A DNA stretch of 64,000 nucleotides from PALSA-505 sp035308365 (GCA_035308365.1 DATGGU010000024.1:19823-83822), one strand, 5' to 3'. Counted from the first letter of the stretch, positions 40,726-49,126 are shown. The notes: generated from the letters alone by a model not told the origin. Made by a program: numbers and translations.

Positions 40726-42228
40726 ATGAGCACCTTCACTTCTGAGCCTGGAGCCCGGCTGGCCGACCGTTATCGGCTCGAAGACCGGGTGAGCGCTGCC
40801 GGGGGCTGGGCGGCATGGAAGGCGATCGACGAGACGCTTGCCCGTCCCGTCACGGTGCTCACTTTCGCACCGGACTTCCCGCGGATTCCCGAGGTGGTCA
40901 GGGCGGCCCGGGCGGCCAGCAGGCTCACCGACTCGCGCCTTGCCCAGGTGTTCGACGTCGAACACGGCGGCGACCGGGCCTACATCGTGATGGAGTGGGT
41001 GGCCGGTCACTCACTCGACGACCTGCTTGGCAACGGCCCGCTCGACCCACGCCAGGGCGTCGCCCTCATCACCGAGGCGTCCCATGCGCTGGCCGGGGCG
41101 CACGCGGCCGGCCTCGCGCACCTCTGCCTCACTCCGGACTCACTGCGCTGGACCCCTGGCGGTGGGGTGAAGCTCACCGGCCTCGGCATCGACGCCGCGC
41201 TGGCCAACGTTTCCTCCGGCGACCCCGCGCTGACCGACACCCAGGGTCTCGGCAAGCTCCTGTACGCCACGCTGACCGGGCACTGGGCCGGCATGGAAAG
41301 CACCTCCCTGCCCCCCGCGCCGATGGCCGACGGGCTGCCCTGCAGCCCGCGGCAGGTCCGGGCCGGCGTGCCGGCCGCGATCGACGCGGTGGTCTGTGAG
41401 GCGCTGTTCCAGCGGCCAGGCAAGGACCGGCCGCCGCTGACCACACCGGCCCTGCTGGCCCAGGCTCTCGCCGAGATCACCCCCGCACCGGTCCCGGCCG
41501 GGCCACCGCCGGTCGATCCCTTCGCCACCAGCCGGGAACTGCCCGGGGCCGACCGGGAGAGCGACTTCGCCTGGGCCGCGCAGACCCAGGACCAGGTGCG
41601 GTACGGGAGCCCACAGTTCCCTCCCGGCCAGCGGGCCGTGACCACCAGCGCGATCATCGGCATTGTCGTCGTGCTGGTACTCGTGGGGATCGGCGTGGGC
41701 GGCTGGATGCTCAGCCACCACCAGGTCACGGGCGCGCCGAAGCCACACAAGACCACGGCGGCCCCAGTGGTGGCGACCACCGTGCTTACCCCGGCCGGCG
41801 CCACCGCGCACGACAACCCCGGCAAGGCCTCCCTGGCCATCGACTCGAACCCGGCGACGGCCTGGTACACCCAGTACTACATCGGCAACCCGGTGTTCGG
41901 CGGCCTGTACAAGGGCACCGGGTTCGTCCTGGACATGGGCAAGGCTGTCAAGATCAGCCAGGTCCAGGTGCAGTTCGGCTCGAACGTGGGCGCGGACGTC
42001 CAGATCAAGGTGGTCAACTCCGATACGCCGCCTGGCACGCTTTCCGGAGCGTCGCTGCCCACGGTGGCGCAGGCCAGCGACGTCGGCAACACCCACACCT
42101 TCGCCCTGAACCACCCGGCGACCGGCCGGTACATCATGATCTGGATCACCAGGCTGCCGCCCAAGCCCGGCAGCTCCAACGAGTACCAGATCGAGATCTA
42201 CAACGTTGTCGTGCGAGGCTCAGACTGA
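40726..42228 (+). CDS. Membrane-anchored pseudokinase with C-terminal discoidin-like domain
   Basis: A 500-residue protein, apparently the detached counterpart of the MviN pseudokinase domain. The N-terminal ~260 residues have the Ser/Thr-kinase fold (LADRYRLEDRVSAAGGWAAWKAIDETLARPVTVLTF, YIVMEWVAGHSLDDLL). The catalytic lysine position is TVLTF, the HRD loop is HLCLTPDSLRW and DFG is TGLGI, so it should not phosphorylate. One membrane helix (AIIGIVVVLVLVGIGVGGWML, about residue 307) leads to an extracellular F5/8-type C-terminal domain (LAIDSNPATAWYTQYY ... FVLDMGKAVKISQVQVQFGSN ... YIMIWITRLP). Likely role: signalling scaffold for MurJ-dependent wall synthesis. ATG at 40726. It is followed directly by the sigM-like gene. 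Confidence 0.85.
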   Translation: MSTFTSEPGARLADRYRLEDRVSAAGGWAAWKAIDETLARPVTVLTFAPDFPRIPEVVRAARAASRLTDSRLAQVFDVEHGGDRAYIVMEWVAGHSLDDLLGNGPLDPRQGVALITEASHALAGAHAAGLAHLCLTPDSLRWTPGGGVKLTGLGIDAALANVSSGDPALTDTQGLGKLLYATLTGHWAGMESTSLPPAPMADGLPCSPRQVRAGVPAAIDAVVCEALFQRPGKDRPPLTTPALLAQALAEITPAPVPAGPPPVDPFATSRELPGADRESDFAWAAQTQDQVRYGSPQFPPGQRAVTTSAIIGIVVVLVLVGIGVGGWMLSHHQVTGAPKPHKTTAAPVVATTVLTPAGATAHDNPGKASLAIDSNPATAWYTQYYIGNPVFGGLYKGTGFVLDMGKAVKISQVQVQFGSNVGADVQIKVVNSDTPPGTLSGASLPTVAQASDVGNTHTFALNHPATGRYIMIWITRLPPKPGSSNEYQIEIYNVVVRGSD

Positions 42229-42230
42229 AC

Positions 42231-42953
42231 CTGCGGCGGGCCAGCGACAGCAGCCGGTCAGACGCCGAGCTGCTGCGCAGCCACGCCGAGGGCGATCCCG
42301 CCGCGTTCGGCGAGCTGTTCAGCCGTCACCGCGACCGGCTCTGGGCAGTAGCCCTGCGCACGCTGCACGACCCGGACGACGCCGCGGATGCGCTGCAAGA
42401 GGCGATGATCTCGGCCTTCCGCCGGGCCGCGGACTTTCGAGGTGACGCGGCCGTGACCACCTGGCTGCACAGAATCGTCGTGAACGCCTGCCTCGACCAG
42501 GTGCGCCGCAAGGCCGCACGGCCGGCCGTGGGCACCGCCGGTGACGAGGCCATGCTCGACGCGTTCGGCCAGCGCACCGCCGGCCTGGCCGCCGCCGACC
42601 CCACCTCGGACAGCGACACCGCGCTCGACGTCAGCGCGGCGCTGCGGATACTCCCCGCCGAGCAGCGGGCAGCGCTCGTGCTCGTGGACATGCTGGGCTA
42701 TTCGGTCGCGATGGCAGCGGACATACTCGGCGTATCACAAGGCACGGTGAAGAGCCGCTGCGCCAGGGGCCGTGCCAAGCTCGTCCCGCACCTGGCCCAC
42801 CTGCGGCACTCTGCCAAACCTCCTGATCAGGAGCGGAACCAGACGAGCGCCGGGCACGTCTCACCATCGCGGGCCACCGCGGCAGCGTCCAGCCCAGCCG
42901 ACCAGCGAACCACCGAGGGAGGAGGGATCACCGACCATGACCGGCCATCTTGA
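42231..42953 (+). CDS. sigM: SigM-like ECF sigma factor, no canonical start codon
   Basis: The protein of about 240 residues is a typical ECF sigma factor. Its N terminus SDAELLRSHAEGDPAAFGELFSRHRDRLWAVALRTLHDPDDAADALQEAMISAFRRAADF and TTWLHRIVVNACLDQVRRK form region 2. LRILPAEQRAALVLVDMLGYSVAMAADILGVSQGTVKSRCARGRAKL forms region 4. It matches the SigM position between the murJ/pseudokinase genes and trxBA. No ATG, GTG or TTG exists in frame between the upstream coding frame and codon 42405, which would delete most of region 2. CTG at 42231 or 42225, or a sequence change at the start, must be assumed. The 25-bp repeat 42234-42258 covers exactly this point. Anti-sigma gene overlaps by 17 bases. 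Confidence 0.8.
   Translation: MRRASDSSRSDAELLRSHAEGDPAAFGELFSRHRDRLWAVALRTLHDPDDAADALQEAMISAFRRAADFRGDAAVTTWLHRIVVNACLDQVRRKAARPAVGTAGDEAMLDAFGQRTAGLAAADPTSDSDTALDVSAALRILPAEQRAALVLVDMLGYSVAMAADILGVSQGTVKSRCARGRAKLVPHLAHLRHSAKPPDQERNQTSAGHVSPSRATAAASSPADQRTTEGGGITDHDRPS
42234..42258. repeat. 25-bp exact repeat, copy B, at the sigM translation start
   Basis: Identical to 13341-13365. In this copy it encodes, in the sigM frame, RRASDSSR immediately before the conserved SDAELLR. Its presence coincides with the absence of a normal start codon. Confidence 0.8.
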
Positions 42954-43824
42954 TCCCGACGTCCTCGCCGACTTCCGCGAAGGCCTGCTCGGCCGGCGTC
43001 ACTCCGCCCGGATTCGCGCCCACCTGGGCACCTGCCCCGCCTGTGCGTCCCTTGACAAGGACCTGGCCCGGGTCACCGAACTGCTGGCCAGCGCGCCGGC
43101 GCCGAAGATGCCCGGCCACCTGGTCGCCCGCCTGGAGAACGTGCTGGCCGCCGAGTCCGCCGCCCGGCCGGCAAACCCGGACCTGACGAGCCAAGGCACG
43201 AGAGCAGCGGATCCGGCCGCCGGCACAGCGGGCAGCCCCGATCGCCGCCAGCGCCGCACCGGCCGCCGTTCCTGGCACCCGAGGCCGGCCACACTCGGGG
43301 TAGCAGCGGCCATCGCGGCGGTTCTCGCGGTCGGCGGCTATGGCCTGGCCACCCTGCACTCAGGAGCCAACAGTGCGGCTTCGAACGCAGTCGGTGGGCC
43401 CGTGCACAAGTCCGCGGGAACCGTGGGGCCCAGCGGGAAGGGTGCCCCGAATGCCGGCGCCGCCATGCCGTCCCCGCTGATGGCACGGTTGCACATCATC
43501 GAAAGCGGCACCGACTATCTGGCCAGCCGCCTGGCCAGCCAGGCACAGTCGGTGCTGGCCACGCACCCCGTCAACGCAGCGGACCAGCGGCAGGTCCCGG
43601 CGGCCACGTCAGGCGCCACCAGCCAGCTTCAGTCCTGCCTCTATGCGGTCACCGGCGGTCTATCGCCGCTGCTCGTGGACAAGGCGCACTACCAGGGGCA
43701 GCCCGCCACGATCATCGTCGCGCCACCTACGGCGAGCCGGGCCGGCCAGGTCTGGGTCACCGGGCCCGCCTGCTCCGCCACCACCCCCGACCTCATCACC
43801 CACACCCAGCTCACCACCGGCTGA
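42937..43824 (+). CDS. Zinc-associated anti-sigma factor (RsmA-like, ZAS type)
   Basis: The 295-residue membrane protein should hold the SigM-like factor inactive. The N-terminal ZAS domain is HLDPDVLADFREGLLGRRHSARIRAHLGTCPACASLDKDLARV, with the HxxxCxxC zinc motif. A Pro/Ala linker follows, then one membrane helix (ATLGVAAAIAAVLAVGGYGLATL) and an exported ~140-residue domain with two cysteines (QSCLYAVTGG, GPACSATTP). ATG at 42937 has GGGAGGAGGG upstream and overlaps the sigma gene by 17 bases, the usual coupling. Release of the sigma factor on envelope or thiol stress is inference from family knowledge. Confidence 0.88.
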   Translation: MTGHLDPDVLADFREGLLGRRHSARIRAHLGTCPACASLDKDLARVTELLASAPAPKMPGHLVARLENVLAAESAARPANPDLTSQGTRAADPAAGTAGSPDRRQRRTGRRSWHPRPATLGVAAAIAAVLAVGGYGLATLHSGANSAASNAVGGPVHKSAGTVGPSGKGAPNAGAAMPSPLMARLHIIESGTDYLASRLASQAQSVLATHPVNAADQRQVPAATSGATSQLQSCLYAVTGGLSPLLVDKAHYQGQPATIIVAPPTASRAGQVWVTGPACSATTPDLITHTQLTTG

Positions 43825-44014
43825 CTGACCGGTCGCGCGATGCCGGTCAGGAGCTGGCTGCCGCCCTTGCCCGTAGAGAGGGGAAAGCTGCGCTGGAACC
43901 GTGAGCCAGGGGGACGCGCCGTGCCGCCGATGGAGTGGCGACCGGATCGGAGACTGACCCGCCAGGCCGGGCACTTCCGCTCACCCGAATGTTCCGGAAG
44001 GGGGTGAGTGGACG

Positions 44015-44350
44015 ATGAGTGCGCCGACCGTGAAGCCGGGCGACACTGTGCGGGTGACCGTGACCAAGGTGTTGCCGTTCGCCGTCCTGGTCGAGACCGC
44101 GACCGGTATGCCCGGGCTGGTCAAGCACGCCGGGCCGCGGCATGGTGACGTCATAACCGTGAACGTGACCGCGGTTGACGATGCCGGGCAGCGGTTCAGC
44201 GGGCCCTGCCTGCCTCGTAGCCCCGAGTCAAAGACGTCCAGGCCGGCCTCGATGGGCCGGCCTGGACGTCGTGATCAGGCTGTTGTGATCAGGCCAGGTC
44301 GAACCGGTCGAGGTTCATCACCTTGTCCCAGGCTGCGACGAAGTCGTTGA
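44015..44350 (+). CDS. Small S1-like/OB-type RNA-binding protein, readthrough C terminus
   Basis: The first ~60 residues form an S1-like domain: VKPGDTVRVTVTKVLPFAVLVETATGMPGLVKHAG and GDVITVNVTAVDDAGQRFSGP. Such tiny proteins occur singly in actinobacteria and may bind RNA. After FSGP the frame stays open for another 50 residues, but these are translated from a terminator hairpin (44234-44269) and from the antisense of the katG 3' end. A natural end near 44210 was probably lost, or the extension is simply tolerated. ATG at 44015 has GGAAGGGGGTGAG upstream. The 190-base gap to the anti-sigma gene contains no other feature. Confidence 0.55.
   Translation: MSAPTVKPGDTVRVTVTKVLPFAVLVETATGMPGLVKHAGPRHGDVITVNVTAVDDAGQRFSGPCLPRSPESKTSRPASMGRPGRRDQAVVIRPGRTGRGSSPCPRLRRSR
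44234..44269. terminator. Bidirectional terminator between S1-like gene and katG
   Basis: A perfect 14-bp stem (44234-44247 with 44256-44269) with an 8-base loop, 20 bases from the katG stop codon, in a convergent arrangement. GC-rich without a U tract. Confidence 0.8.
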
Positions 44351-46517
44351 CGAACTTCTCCTTGGCGTCGTCGCATGCGTAGACCTCGGCGAGCGCACGC
44401 AACTCGGAGTTCGCCCCGAAGATCAGGTCGACCCGGCTGGCGCTCCACTTGACCTCGCCGGTGGCCGCGTCACGGCCATCGAACTGGTTCTCGTCCCCGG
44501 ACCTCTTCTCCCAGACCGTGCCCATGTCGAGCAGGTTGACGAAGAAGTCGTTGGTCAGCCTCCCCGGGGTCGAGGTGAAGACACCGAGCGGCGACTGCTG
44601 GTAGTTCGCGCCCAGGACGCGCAGGCCGCCGGCGAGAACCGTCATCTCGGGGGCGCTCAGGGTCAGCAGGTTCGCCCGGTCGATCAGCATGTACTCGGCC
44701 GGCAGGCCGTTGCCCTTGCCGAGGTAGTTGCGGAATCCATCAGCCTTGGGCTCGAGGTAGGAGAACGACTCCACGTCGGTCTGTTCCTGCGACGCGTCCC
44801 CGCGGCCCGGCGTGAACGGAACCTCGACGTCGAAGCCGGCGTCCCTGGCCGCCTTCTCGACCCCCGCACCCCCGGCCAGCACGATCAGGTCGGCGAGTGA
44901 GACCTGCTTGCCGCCGGTCTGGGCGGCGTTGAAGGACTGCTGGATGCCCTCCAGGGTGCGCAGCACCGTCGCCAGCTGAGCGGGGTCGTTGACCTCCCAG
45001 CCAATCTGCGGCTCGAGGCGGATTCGCGCACCGTTGGCGCCGCCGCGCTTGTCGCTGCCGCGGAAGGACGAGGCTGCCGCCCACGCGGTGGACACGAGCT
45101 GGGACACCGACAGGCCGGAGGCGAGGACCTGCGCCTTCAGCGAGGCGATGTCCGCGGCGTCGATGAGTTCGTGTGTCACCGGCGGGATGGGGTCCTGCCA
45201 CAGCAGCGTCTCGGACGGGACCTCCGGGCCGAGGTAGCGCGCGATCGGGCCCATGTCGCGGTGGGTCAGCTTGAACCACGCCCGGGCGAACGCGTCCGCG
45301 AACTCGTCCGGGTGCGCCAGCCAGCGCCGGGTGATCCGCTCGTAGACGGGGTCCATCCGGAGCGACAGGTCGGTCGTCAGCATCGTCGGCGCGCGGCGCT
45401 TCGACGGGTCGTGCGGGTCCGGGACGGTACCCTCGCCCGCGCCATCCTTGGGCTTCCACTGGTAGGCACCGGCGGGGCTCGTGGTCAGCTCCCACTCGTA
45501 GGCGTACAAGGTCTCGAGGAAGCTGTTGTCCCACTGCACCGGAGTGGGCGTCCAGATGACCTCGAGACCGCTGGTGATCGTGTCGTTGCCCTTGCCGGTG
45601 CCGAAGCTGTTCTTCCAGCCGAGGCCCTGCTGCTCGATCGGGGCGGCCTCGGGATTGGGGCCGACGTTCGACTCCGGGCCAGCACCGTGCGTCTTGCCGA
45701 AGGTGTGCCCGCCGGCGATCAGCGCGACCGTCTCCTCGTCGTTCATCGCCATCCGGCGGAACGTCTCGCGGATGTCGCGGGCCGCGGCAATCGGGTCCGG
45801 GTTGCCGTTCGGGCCCTGCGGGTTGACGTAGATGAGGCCCATCTGAACCGCGGCGAAGGGTTCCTCGAGCTGCCGGTCGCCGTGGTAGCGCTCGTCGTCG
45901 AGCCAGGTGGTCTCGGGACCCCAGTAGACGTCCGCGTCCGGCTCCCAGACGTCCGCGCGGCCGCCGCCGAAGCCGAAGGTCTTGAAGCCCATCGTCTCCA
46001 GGGCGACATTGCCGGTGAGGACCATGAGGTCGGCCCAGGAGATCTTCTGGCCGTACTTCTTCTTGACCGGCCACAGCAGCCGGCGGGCCTTGTCCAGGCT
46101 CGCATTGTCCGGCCAGCTGTTGAGCGGCGCGAAGCGCTGCTGGCCCGAACCCGCGCCACCGCGGCCGTCGTGGATCCGGTAGGTACCGGCGCCGTGCCAC
46201 GCCATCCGGATCATCAGCGGCCCGTAGTTGCCGAAGTCGGCCGGCCACCAGTCCTGCGAGTTCGTCAGCAGCTCGGCGATATCCCGCTTCACGGCCGCGA
46301 GGTCGAGGCTGTTGAATGCCTCGGCGTAGTTGAAGTCCGCACCGAGCGGGTTGGCCACTGCGGGGTTCTTGGCGAGGATCTTCAGGTTGAGCCTGTTCGG
46401 CCACCATTCACTGTTGGCATCGCCCATGGTGGGCTGAACGAGCCCGTGTGTGACCGGACACCCCCCGGCCTCCGGGGCCGGGCCTTCGGCGGTTACTGGA
46501 TCGTGGTTCTCAGACAT
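44289..46517 (-). CDS. katG: Catalase-peroxidase KatG
   Basis: The 742-residue haem enzyme destroys hydrogen peroxide and also has peroxidase activity. The N domain carries the distal site RMAWHGAGTYRIHDGRGG (Arg, Trp and His near residues 103-107). The tyrosine is in YVNPQGPNGNPDP and the methionine in RRMAMNDEE; these make the Met-Tyr-Trp crosslink. The proximal histidine is in ALIAGGHTFGKTHGAG, and the C domain is complete, ending in WDKVMNLDRFDLA. Length is standard. ATG at 46517. It lies 30 bases behind furA on the same strand, the classical furA-katG operon, so FurA control is expected. Confidence 0.97.
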   Translation of the reverse strand: MSENHDPVTAEGPAPEAGGCPVTHGLVQPTMGDANSEWWPNRLNLKILAKNPAVANPLGADFNYAEAFNSLDLAAVKRDIAELLTNSQDWWPADFGNYGPLMIRMAWHGAGTYRIHDGRGGAGSGQQRFAPLNSWPDNASLDKARRLLWPVKKKYGQKISWADLMVLTGNVALETMGFKTFGFGGGRADVWEPDADVYWGPETTWLDDERYHGDRQLEEPFAAVQMGLIYVNPQGPNGNPDPIAAARDIRETFRRMAMNDEETVALIAGGHTFGKTHGAGPESNVGPNPEAAPIEQQGLGWKNSFGTGKGNDTITSGLEVIWTPTPVQWDNSFLETLYAYEWELTTSPAGAYQWKPKDGAGEGTVPDPHDPSKRRAPTMLTTDLSLRMDPVYERITRRWLAHPDEFADAFARAWFKLTHRDMGPIARYLGPEVPSETLLWQDPIPPVTHELIDAADIASLKAQVLASGLSVSQLVSTAWAAASSFRGSDKRGGANGARIRLEPQIGWEVNDPAQLATVLRTLEGIQQSFNAAQTGGKQVSLADLIVLAGGAGVEKAARDAGFDVEVPFTPGRGDASQEQTDVESFSYLEPKADGFRNYLGKGNGLPAEYMLIDRANLLTLSAPEMTVLAGGLRVLGANYQQSPLGVFTSTPGRLTNDFFVNLLDMGTVWEKRSGDENQFDGRDAATGEVKWSASRVDLIFGANSELRALAEVYACDDAKEKFVNDFVAAWDKVMNLDRFDLA

Positions 46518-46547
46518 GGGAATCCTTCCGGACTGGGAATTCTGTGC

Positions 46548-46985
46548 TCAGGAACTGGGCGCTGTTGAGCAATCGGGGCACAGGCCCCAATAGACGACCT
46601 CGGCCTCGCCGACCGAGAAGCCGTGGTCATCTGAGGGGGTCAGGCAGGGCGCCTCGCCAACCGCGCAGTCGACATCAGCAACCACACCGCAGGACCGGCA
46701 CACGATGTGGTGATGGTTGTCCCCGACGCGTCCCTCGAACCGGGCCGGGCTGCCGGCCGGTTCGATGCGGCGTACGAGCCCCACCGCGGTGAGCGCGTGC
46801 AGGGCGTCGTACACGGCCTGCAGGGTGACATGGCCCACCCGGTCGCGCACTCCGGAAGCGATCGCCTCGACGCCGAGGTGATCACCGTTCCGGACGGTTT
46901 CGAGCAGCGCGACCCGGACGGCCGTCACCCGCAGCCCGGCACCACGCAGCTCATCGGCGGTGGCCGGACCCTGGGATGTGGTCAT
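46548..46985 (-). CDS. furA: Fur-family peroxide/iron-responsive regulator FurA
   Basis: The 145-residue repressor has the Fur winged helix (ELRGAGLRVTAVRVALLETVRNGDHLGVEAIASGVRDRVGHVTLQAVYDALHALTAVGLVRRIE). The metal-binding dimer domain follows (ARFEGRVGDNHHHIVCRSCGVVADVDC) with HHHIVCRSC and a terminal CPDC pair for structural zinc. It controls katG immediately downstream. I chose ATG 46985; an in-frame TTG nine bases upstream is possible. The upstream 50 bases are AT-richer than the surroundings (TTGTTCGTGTTTATG), where promoter and Fur box should lie, but I cannot define a clean box. Confidence 0.92.
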   Translation of the reverse strand: MTTSQGPATADELRGAGLRVTAVRVALLETVRNGDHLGVEAIASGVRDRVGHVTLQAVYDALHALTAVGLVRRIEPAGSPARFEGRVGDNHHHIVCRSCGVVADVDCAVGEAPCLTPSDDHGFSVGEAEVVYWGLCPDCSTAPSS

Positions 46986-47285
46986 GGTCACCAACCTACC
47001 GGCATAAACACGAACAACTCAAGAGAACGAATGATCCCAGTCTTAACGTGAGACAGATGACGTTTGCCCAGCCGTGACATGAGGCAGGCCAGCCGGCCGG
47101 CCCCGGCCGAACAGCCACAATCCCGGGTCATGGCAACCTCTTGGGCCAGCCTGAACCGTTCGGGAGATAAAAGACAATCCGAAGCGGGAGAGCCCGCCCG
47201 AACAGCCCAGCCGGGCCGGTACGGAGGCAGTGCGGAGGACGCCGGCAGCGGAGGTGACGCGCCCAGCCCGGCAACTCCCGGGTTC

Positions 47286-47312
47286 GGGAATCTACGGGCC
47301 CTAGGATCCGTT
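47286..47312 (+). promoter_or_regulatory. SigR-type (GGGAAT-N18-GTT) promoter of trxBA
   Basis: GGGAAT at 47286-47291, an exact 18-base spacer and GTT at 47310-47312 match the known SigR consensus for actinomycete thiol-stress genes, 38 bases before trxB. trxBA is the classical SigR target, so disulphide-stress control is very likely, although sigR/rsrA are not in this window. The rest of 46986-47285, between divergent furA and trxB, shows no gene. Confidence 0.88.
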
Positions 47313-47350
47313 GATGTGCGTGCAAGACAACAGGTGAAGGGCAGTTAGCC

Positions 47351-48283
47351 GTGACCGACGTACGTAATGTGATCATCATCGGGTCTGGGCCCGCGGGATA
47401 CACCGCGGCCATCTACGCCGCTCGGGCGAGCCTGAATCCGCTGGTGTTCGAGGGCTCGGTCACCGCCGGTGGTGCGCTCATGAACACGACCGACGTGGAG
47501 AACTTCCCGGGCTTCCCGGACGGGATCATCGGCCCGGATTTGATGGATTCGCTGCGGAAGCAGGCCGAGCGGTTCGGCGCCGAGCTTCTCGCGGATGACG
47601 TGACCGCCGTCGATCTGACCGCCGAGCCCAAGGTGATCAAGACCGACAGCGAGACATACCTGGCCAAGGCCGTGATCATCGCCAGCGGTTCGGGATACCG
47701 CGAGCTTGGCGTGCCGGGTGAGAAGCGGCTGTCCGGCCACGGCGTGTCCTGGTGTGCCACCTGCGACGGGTTCTTCTTCCGCGACCACGACATTGCCGTG
47801 GTCGGCGGCGGGGACTCGGCCATGGAGGAGGCGATGTTCCTGACCCGCTTCGGCCGGTCGGTGACCGTGATTCACCGGCGCGACCACCTGCGGGCCTCGA
47901 AGATCATGCAGGAGCGGGCGTTCGCCAACCCCAAGATCACATTCCTGTGGGACAGCGAGGTGGTCGAGGTGCTCGGCGAGGAGCGGGTGCGCGAGCTGCG
48001 GATCCGCAACACCAAGACCGGGGCCGAGCACCTGCTGCCGGTGGGCGGCCTGTTCGTGGCCATCGGCCACGACCCGAGAAGTGAGCTCTTCAAGGACCAA
48101 CTGGCCACCGATCCCGATGGTTACCTGCTGGTCGACCAGCCTTCCACCAGGACCGCCATCGACGGTGTCTATGCCTGCGGCGACGTGGTGGACCGCACCT
48201 ACCGCCAGGCCGTCACCGCGGCCGGCACCGGATGTGCCGCGGCACTCGACGCCGAACGCTGGCTGGCCAGCCAGGAGAGCTGA
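47351..48283 (+). CDS. trxB: Thioredoxin reductase
   Basis: The 310-residue flavoenzyme reduces thioredoxin with NADPH. The FAD site is VIIIGSGPAGYTAAIYAARA with GSGPAG near residue 11, the redox-active disulphide is WCATCDG (cysteines at about 135 and 138), and the NADPH site is VVGGGDSAMEEAMFLTRFG. The C-terminal FAD contact is AIDGVYACGDVVDRTYRQAVTAAGTGCAAALDAERWL. It is full length. GTG at 47351 follows GAAGGG with seven-base spacing. Driven by a SigR-type promoter; trxA follows after 53 bases on the same transcript. Confidence 0.97.
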   Translation: MTDVRNVIIIGSGPAGYTAAIYAARASLNPLVFEGSVTAGGALMNTTDVENFPGFPDGIIGPDLMDSLRKQAERFGAELLADDVTAVDLTAEPKVIKTDSETYLAKAVIIASGSGYRELGVPGEKRLSGHGVSWCATCDGFFFRDHDIAVVGGGDSAMEEAMFLTRFGRSVTVIHRRDHLRASKIMQERAFANPKITFLWDSEVVEVLGEERVRELRIRNTKTGAEHLLPVGGLFVAIGHDPRSELFKDQLATDPDGYLLVDQPSTRTAIDGVYACGDVVDRTYRQAVTAAGTGCAAALDAERWLASQES

Positions 48284-48336
48284 CCGGGCACCGTCGGCAA
48301 CCACTCATCTCACACCGCAAACAAGGAGTCATCATC

Positions 48337-48660
48337 GTGGGCGCCACAAAGACCGTGACCGAAGCGACTTTCGACACGGAAGTACTCAAGAGCGAAAAGC
48401 CCGTGGTCGTTGACTACTGGGCCGAATGGTGCGGTCCGTGCCGGATGGTCGCCCCGGTGCTCGAGGAGATCGCCGCCGAGCACGGCGACAAGATCAGTGT
48501 CGTGAAGCTGAACATCGACGAGAACCCCCAGGTCGCTCAGCGTTACGGGATCCTGCAGATCCCTACGCTGAACGTGTTTTCCGGGGGCGAGGTCGTCAAG
48601 CAGGTCATCGGGGCCAAGCCCAAGTCCGCACTGCTGCGCGACCTGGCCGAATTCATCTGA
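48337..48660 (+). CDS. trxA: Thioredoxin
   Basis: The 107-residue cytoplasmic disulphide reductase has the active site VVDYWAEWCGPCRMVAPVLEEI (WCGPC at residues 31-35). The conserved cis-proline is in GILQIPTLNVFSGG, with IGAKPKSALLRDLAEFI at the end. GTG at 48337 has AAGGAG nine to fourteen bases upstream. It forms the trxBA operon under the SigR-type promoter, followed by an intrinsic terminator. It supplies reducing power to ribonucleotide reductase and thiol repair. Confidence 0.97.
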   Translation: MGATKTVTEATFDTEVLKSEKPVVVDYWAEWCGPCRMVAPVLEEIAAEHGDKISVVKLNIDENPQVAQRYGILQIPTLNVFSGGEVVKQVIGAKPKSALLRDLAEFI

Positions 48661-48675
48661 GTCGTCATCATCCAG

Positions 48676-48706
48676 CGGCCCGGCGCCTTCGGGTGCCGGG
48701 CCGTTT
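48676..48706 (+). terminator. trxBA intrinsic terminator with UUCG loop
   Basis: A 12-bp stem (48676-48687 with 48692-48703, one G-U pair) closed by the stable tetraloop TTCG and followed by TTT. It begins 15 bases after the trxA stop codon. Confidence 0.9.
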
Positions 48707-48793
48707 GCTGCCTTCGGCGGCATGGTCAGGATCTGCGGCGTACCCTGCTATCGGGTGGTGTTTCGGGGTGAAGCCACCCAAGGGGGATTTGTC

Positions 48794-49126
48794 ATGCGCT
48801 TTCCAGCGATCCTTATCGTTATTTTGATCTTAAGCCTGGCCGCTGGGGGGATGCCCGGTCTGATCATCGCTGCGGTGATTCTCGCCGCCGGGTACCTGTT
48901 CTCGCTGCGGCTGAATCCCCGGATCCGGCACCGGTCCTGCCGCGGCTCCGGACGAGCTTCTGGCTGGCTCTATACCTGGACCTGGCACCGTTGCGCGGGC
49001 TGCGGTGGCCGTGGGCAGGTCATCCGGTGGGGCGCCACTCGATGGGGAACCCCACGCATCCGCGAAGAAGCCGCCCAGCAGGCCGCTGCCGTGACCGAAG
49101 CCAGGCAGCGCAACACCTGGCGGTGA
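48794..49126 (+). CDS. Small membrane protein with cysteine motif
   Basis: The 110-residue protein has two N-terminal hydrophobic stretches (RFPAILIVILILSLAAGGM and GLIIAAVILAAGYLFSLRL). A basic cytoplasmic part with CRGSG and CAGCGGRGQV follows, a CxxCxGxG-like element reminiscent of DnaJ-type zinc fingers but with only one complete half. An Ala/Gln-rich tail follows. ATG at 48794 is preceded by AGGGGGAT. Function not recognised; it stands alone between trxBA and the convergent GNAT gene. Confidence 0.6.
   Translation: MRFPAILIVILILSLAAGGMPGLIIAAVILAAGYLFSLRLNPRIRHRSCRGSGRASGWLYTWTWHRCAGCGGRGQVIRWGATRWGTPRIREEAAQQAAAVTEARQRNTWR

Noticed and set aside
45171..46568. 465-residue plus-strand frame opposite katG
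   Set aside because: Antisense shadow of a complete katG gene; no motifs of its own.
47064..47348. 94-residue plus-strand frame between furA and trxB
   Set aside because: Overlaps the SigR promoter, has no ribosome site and no recognisable content.
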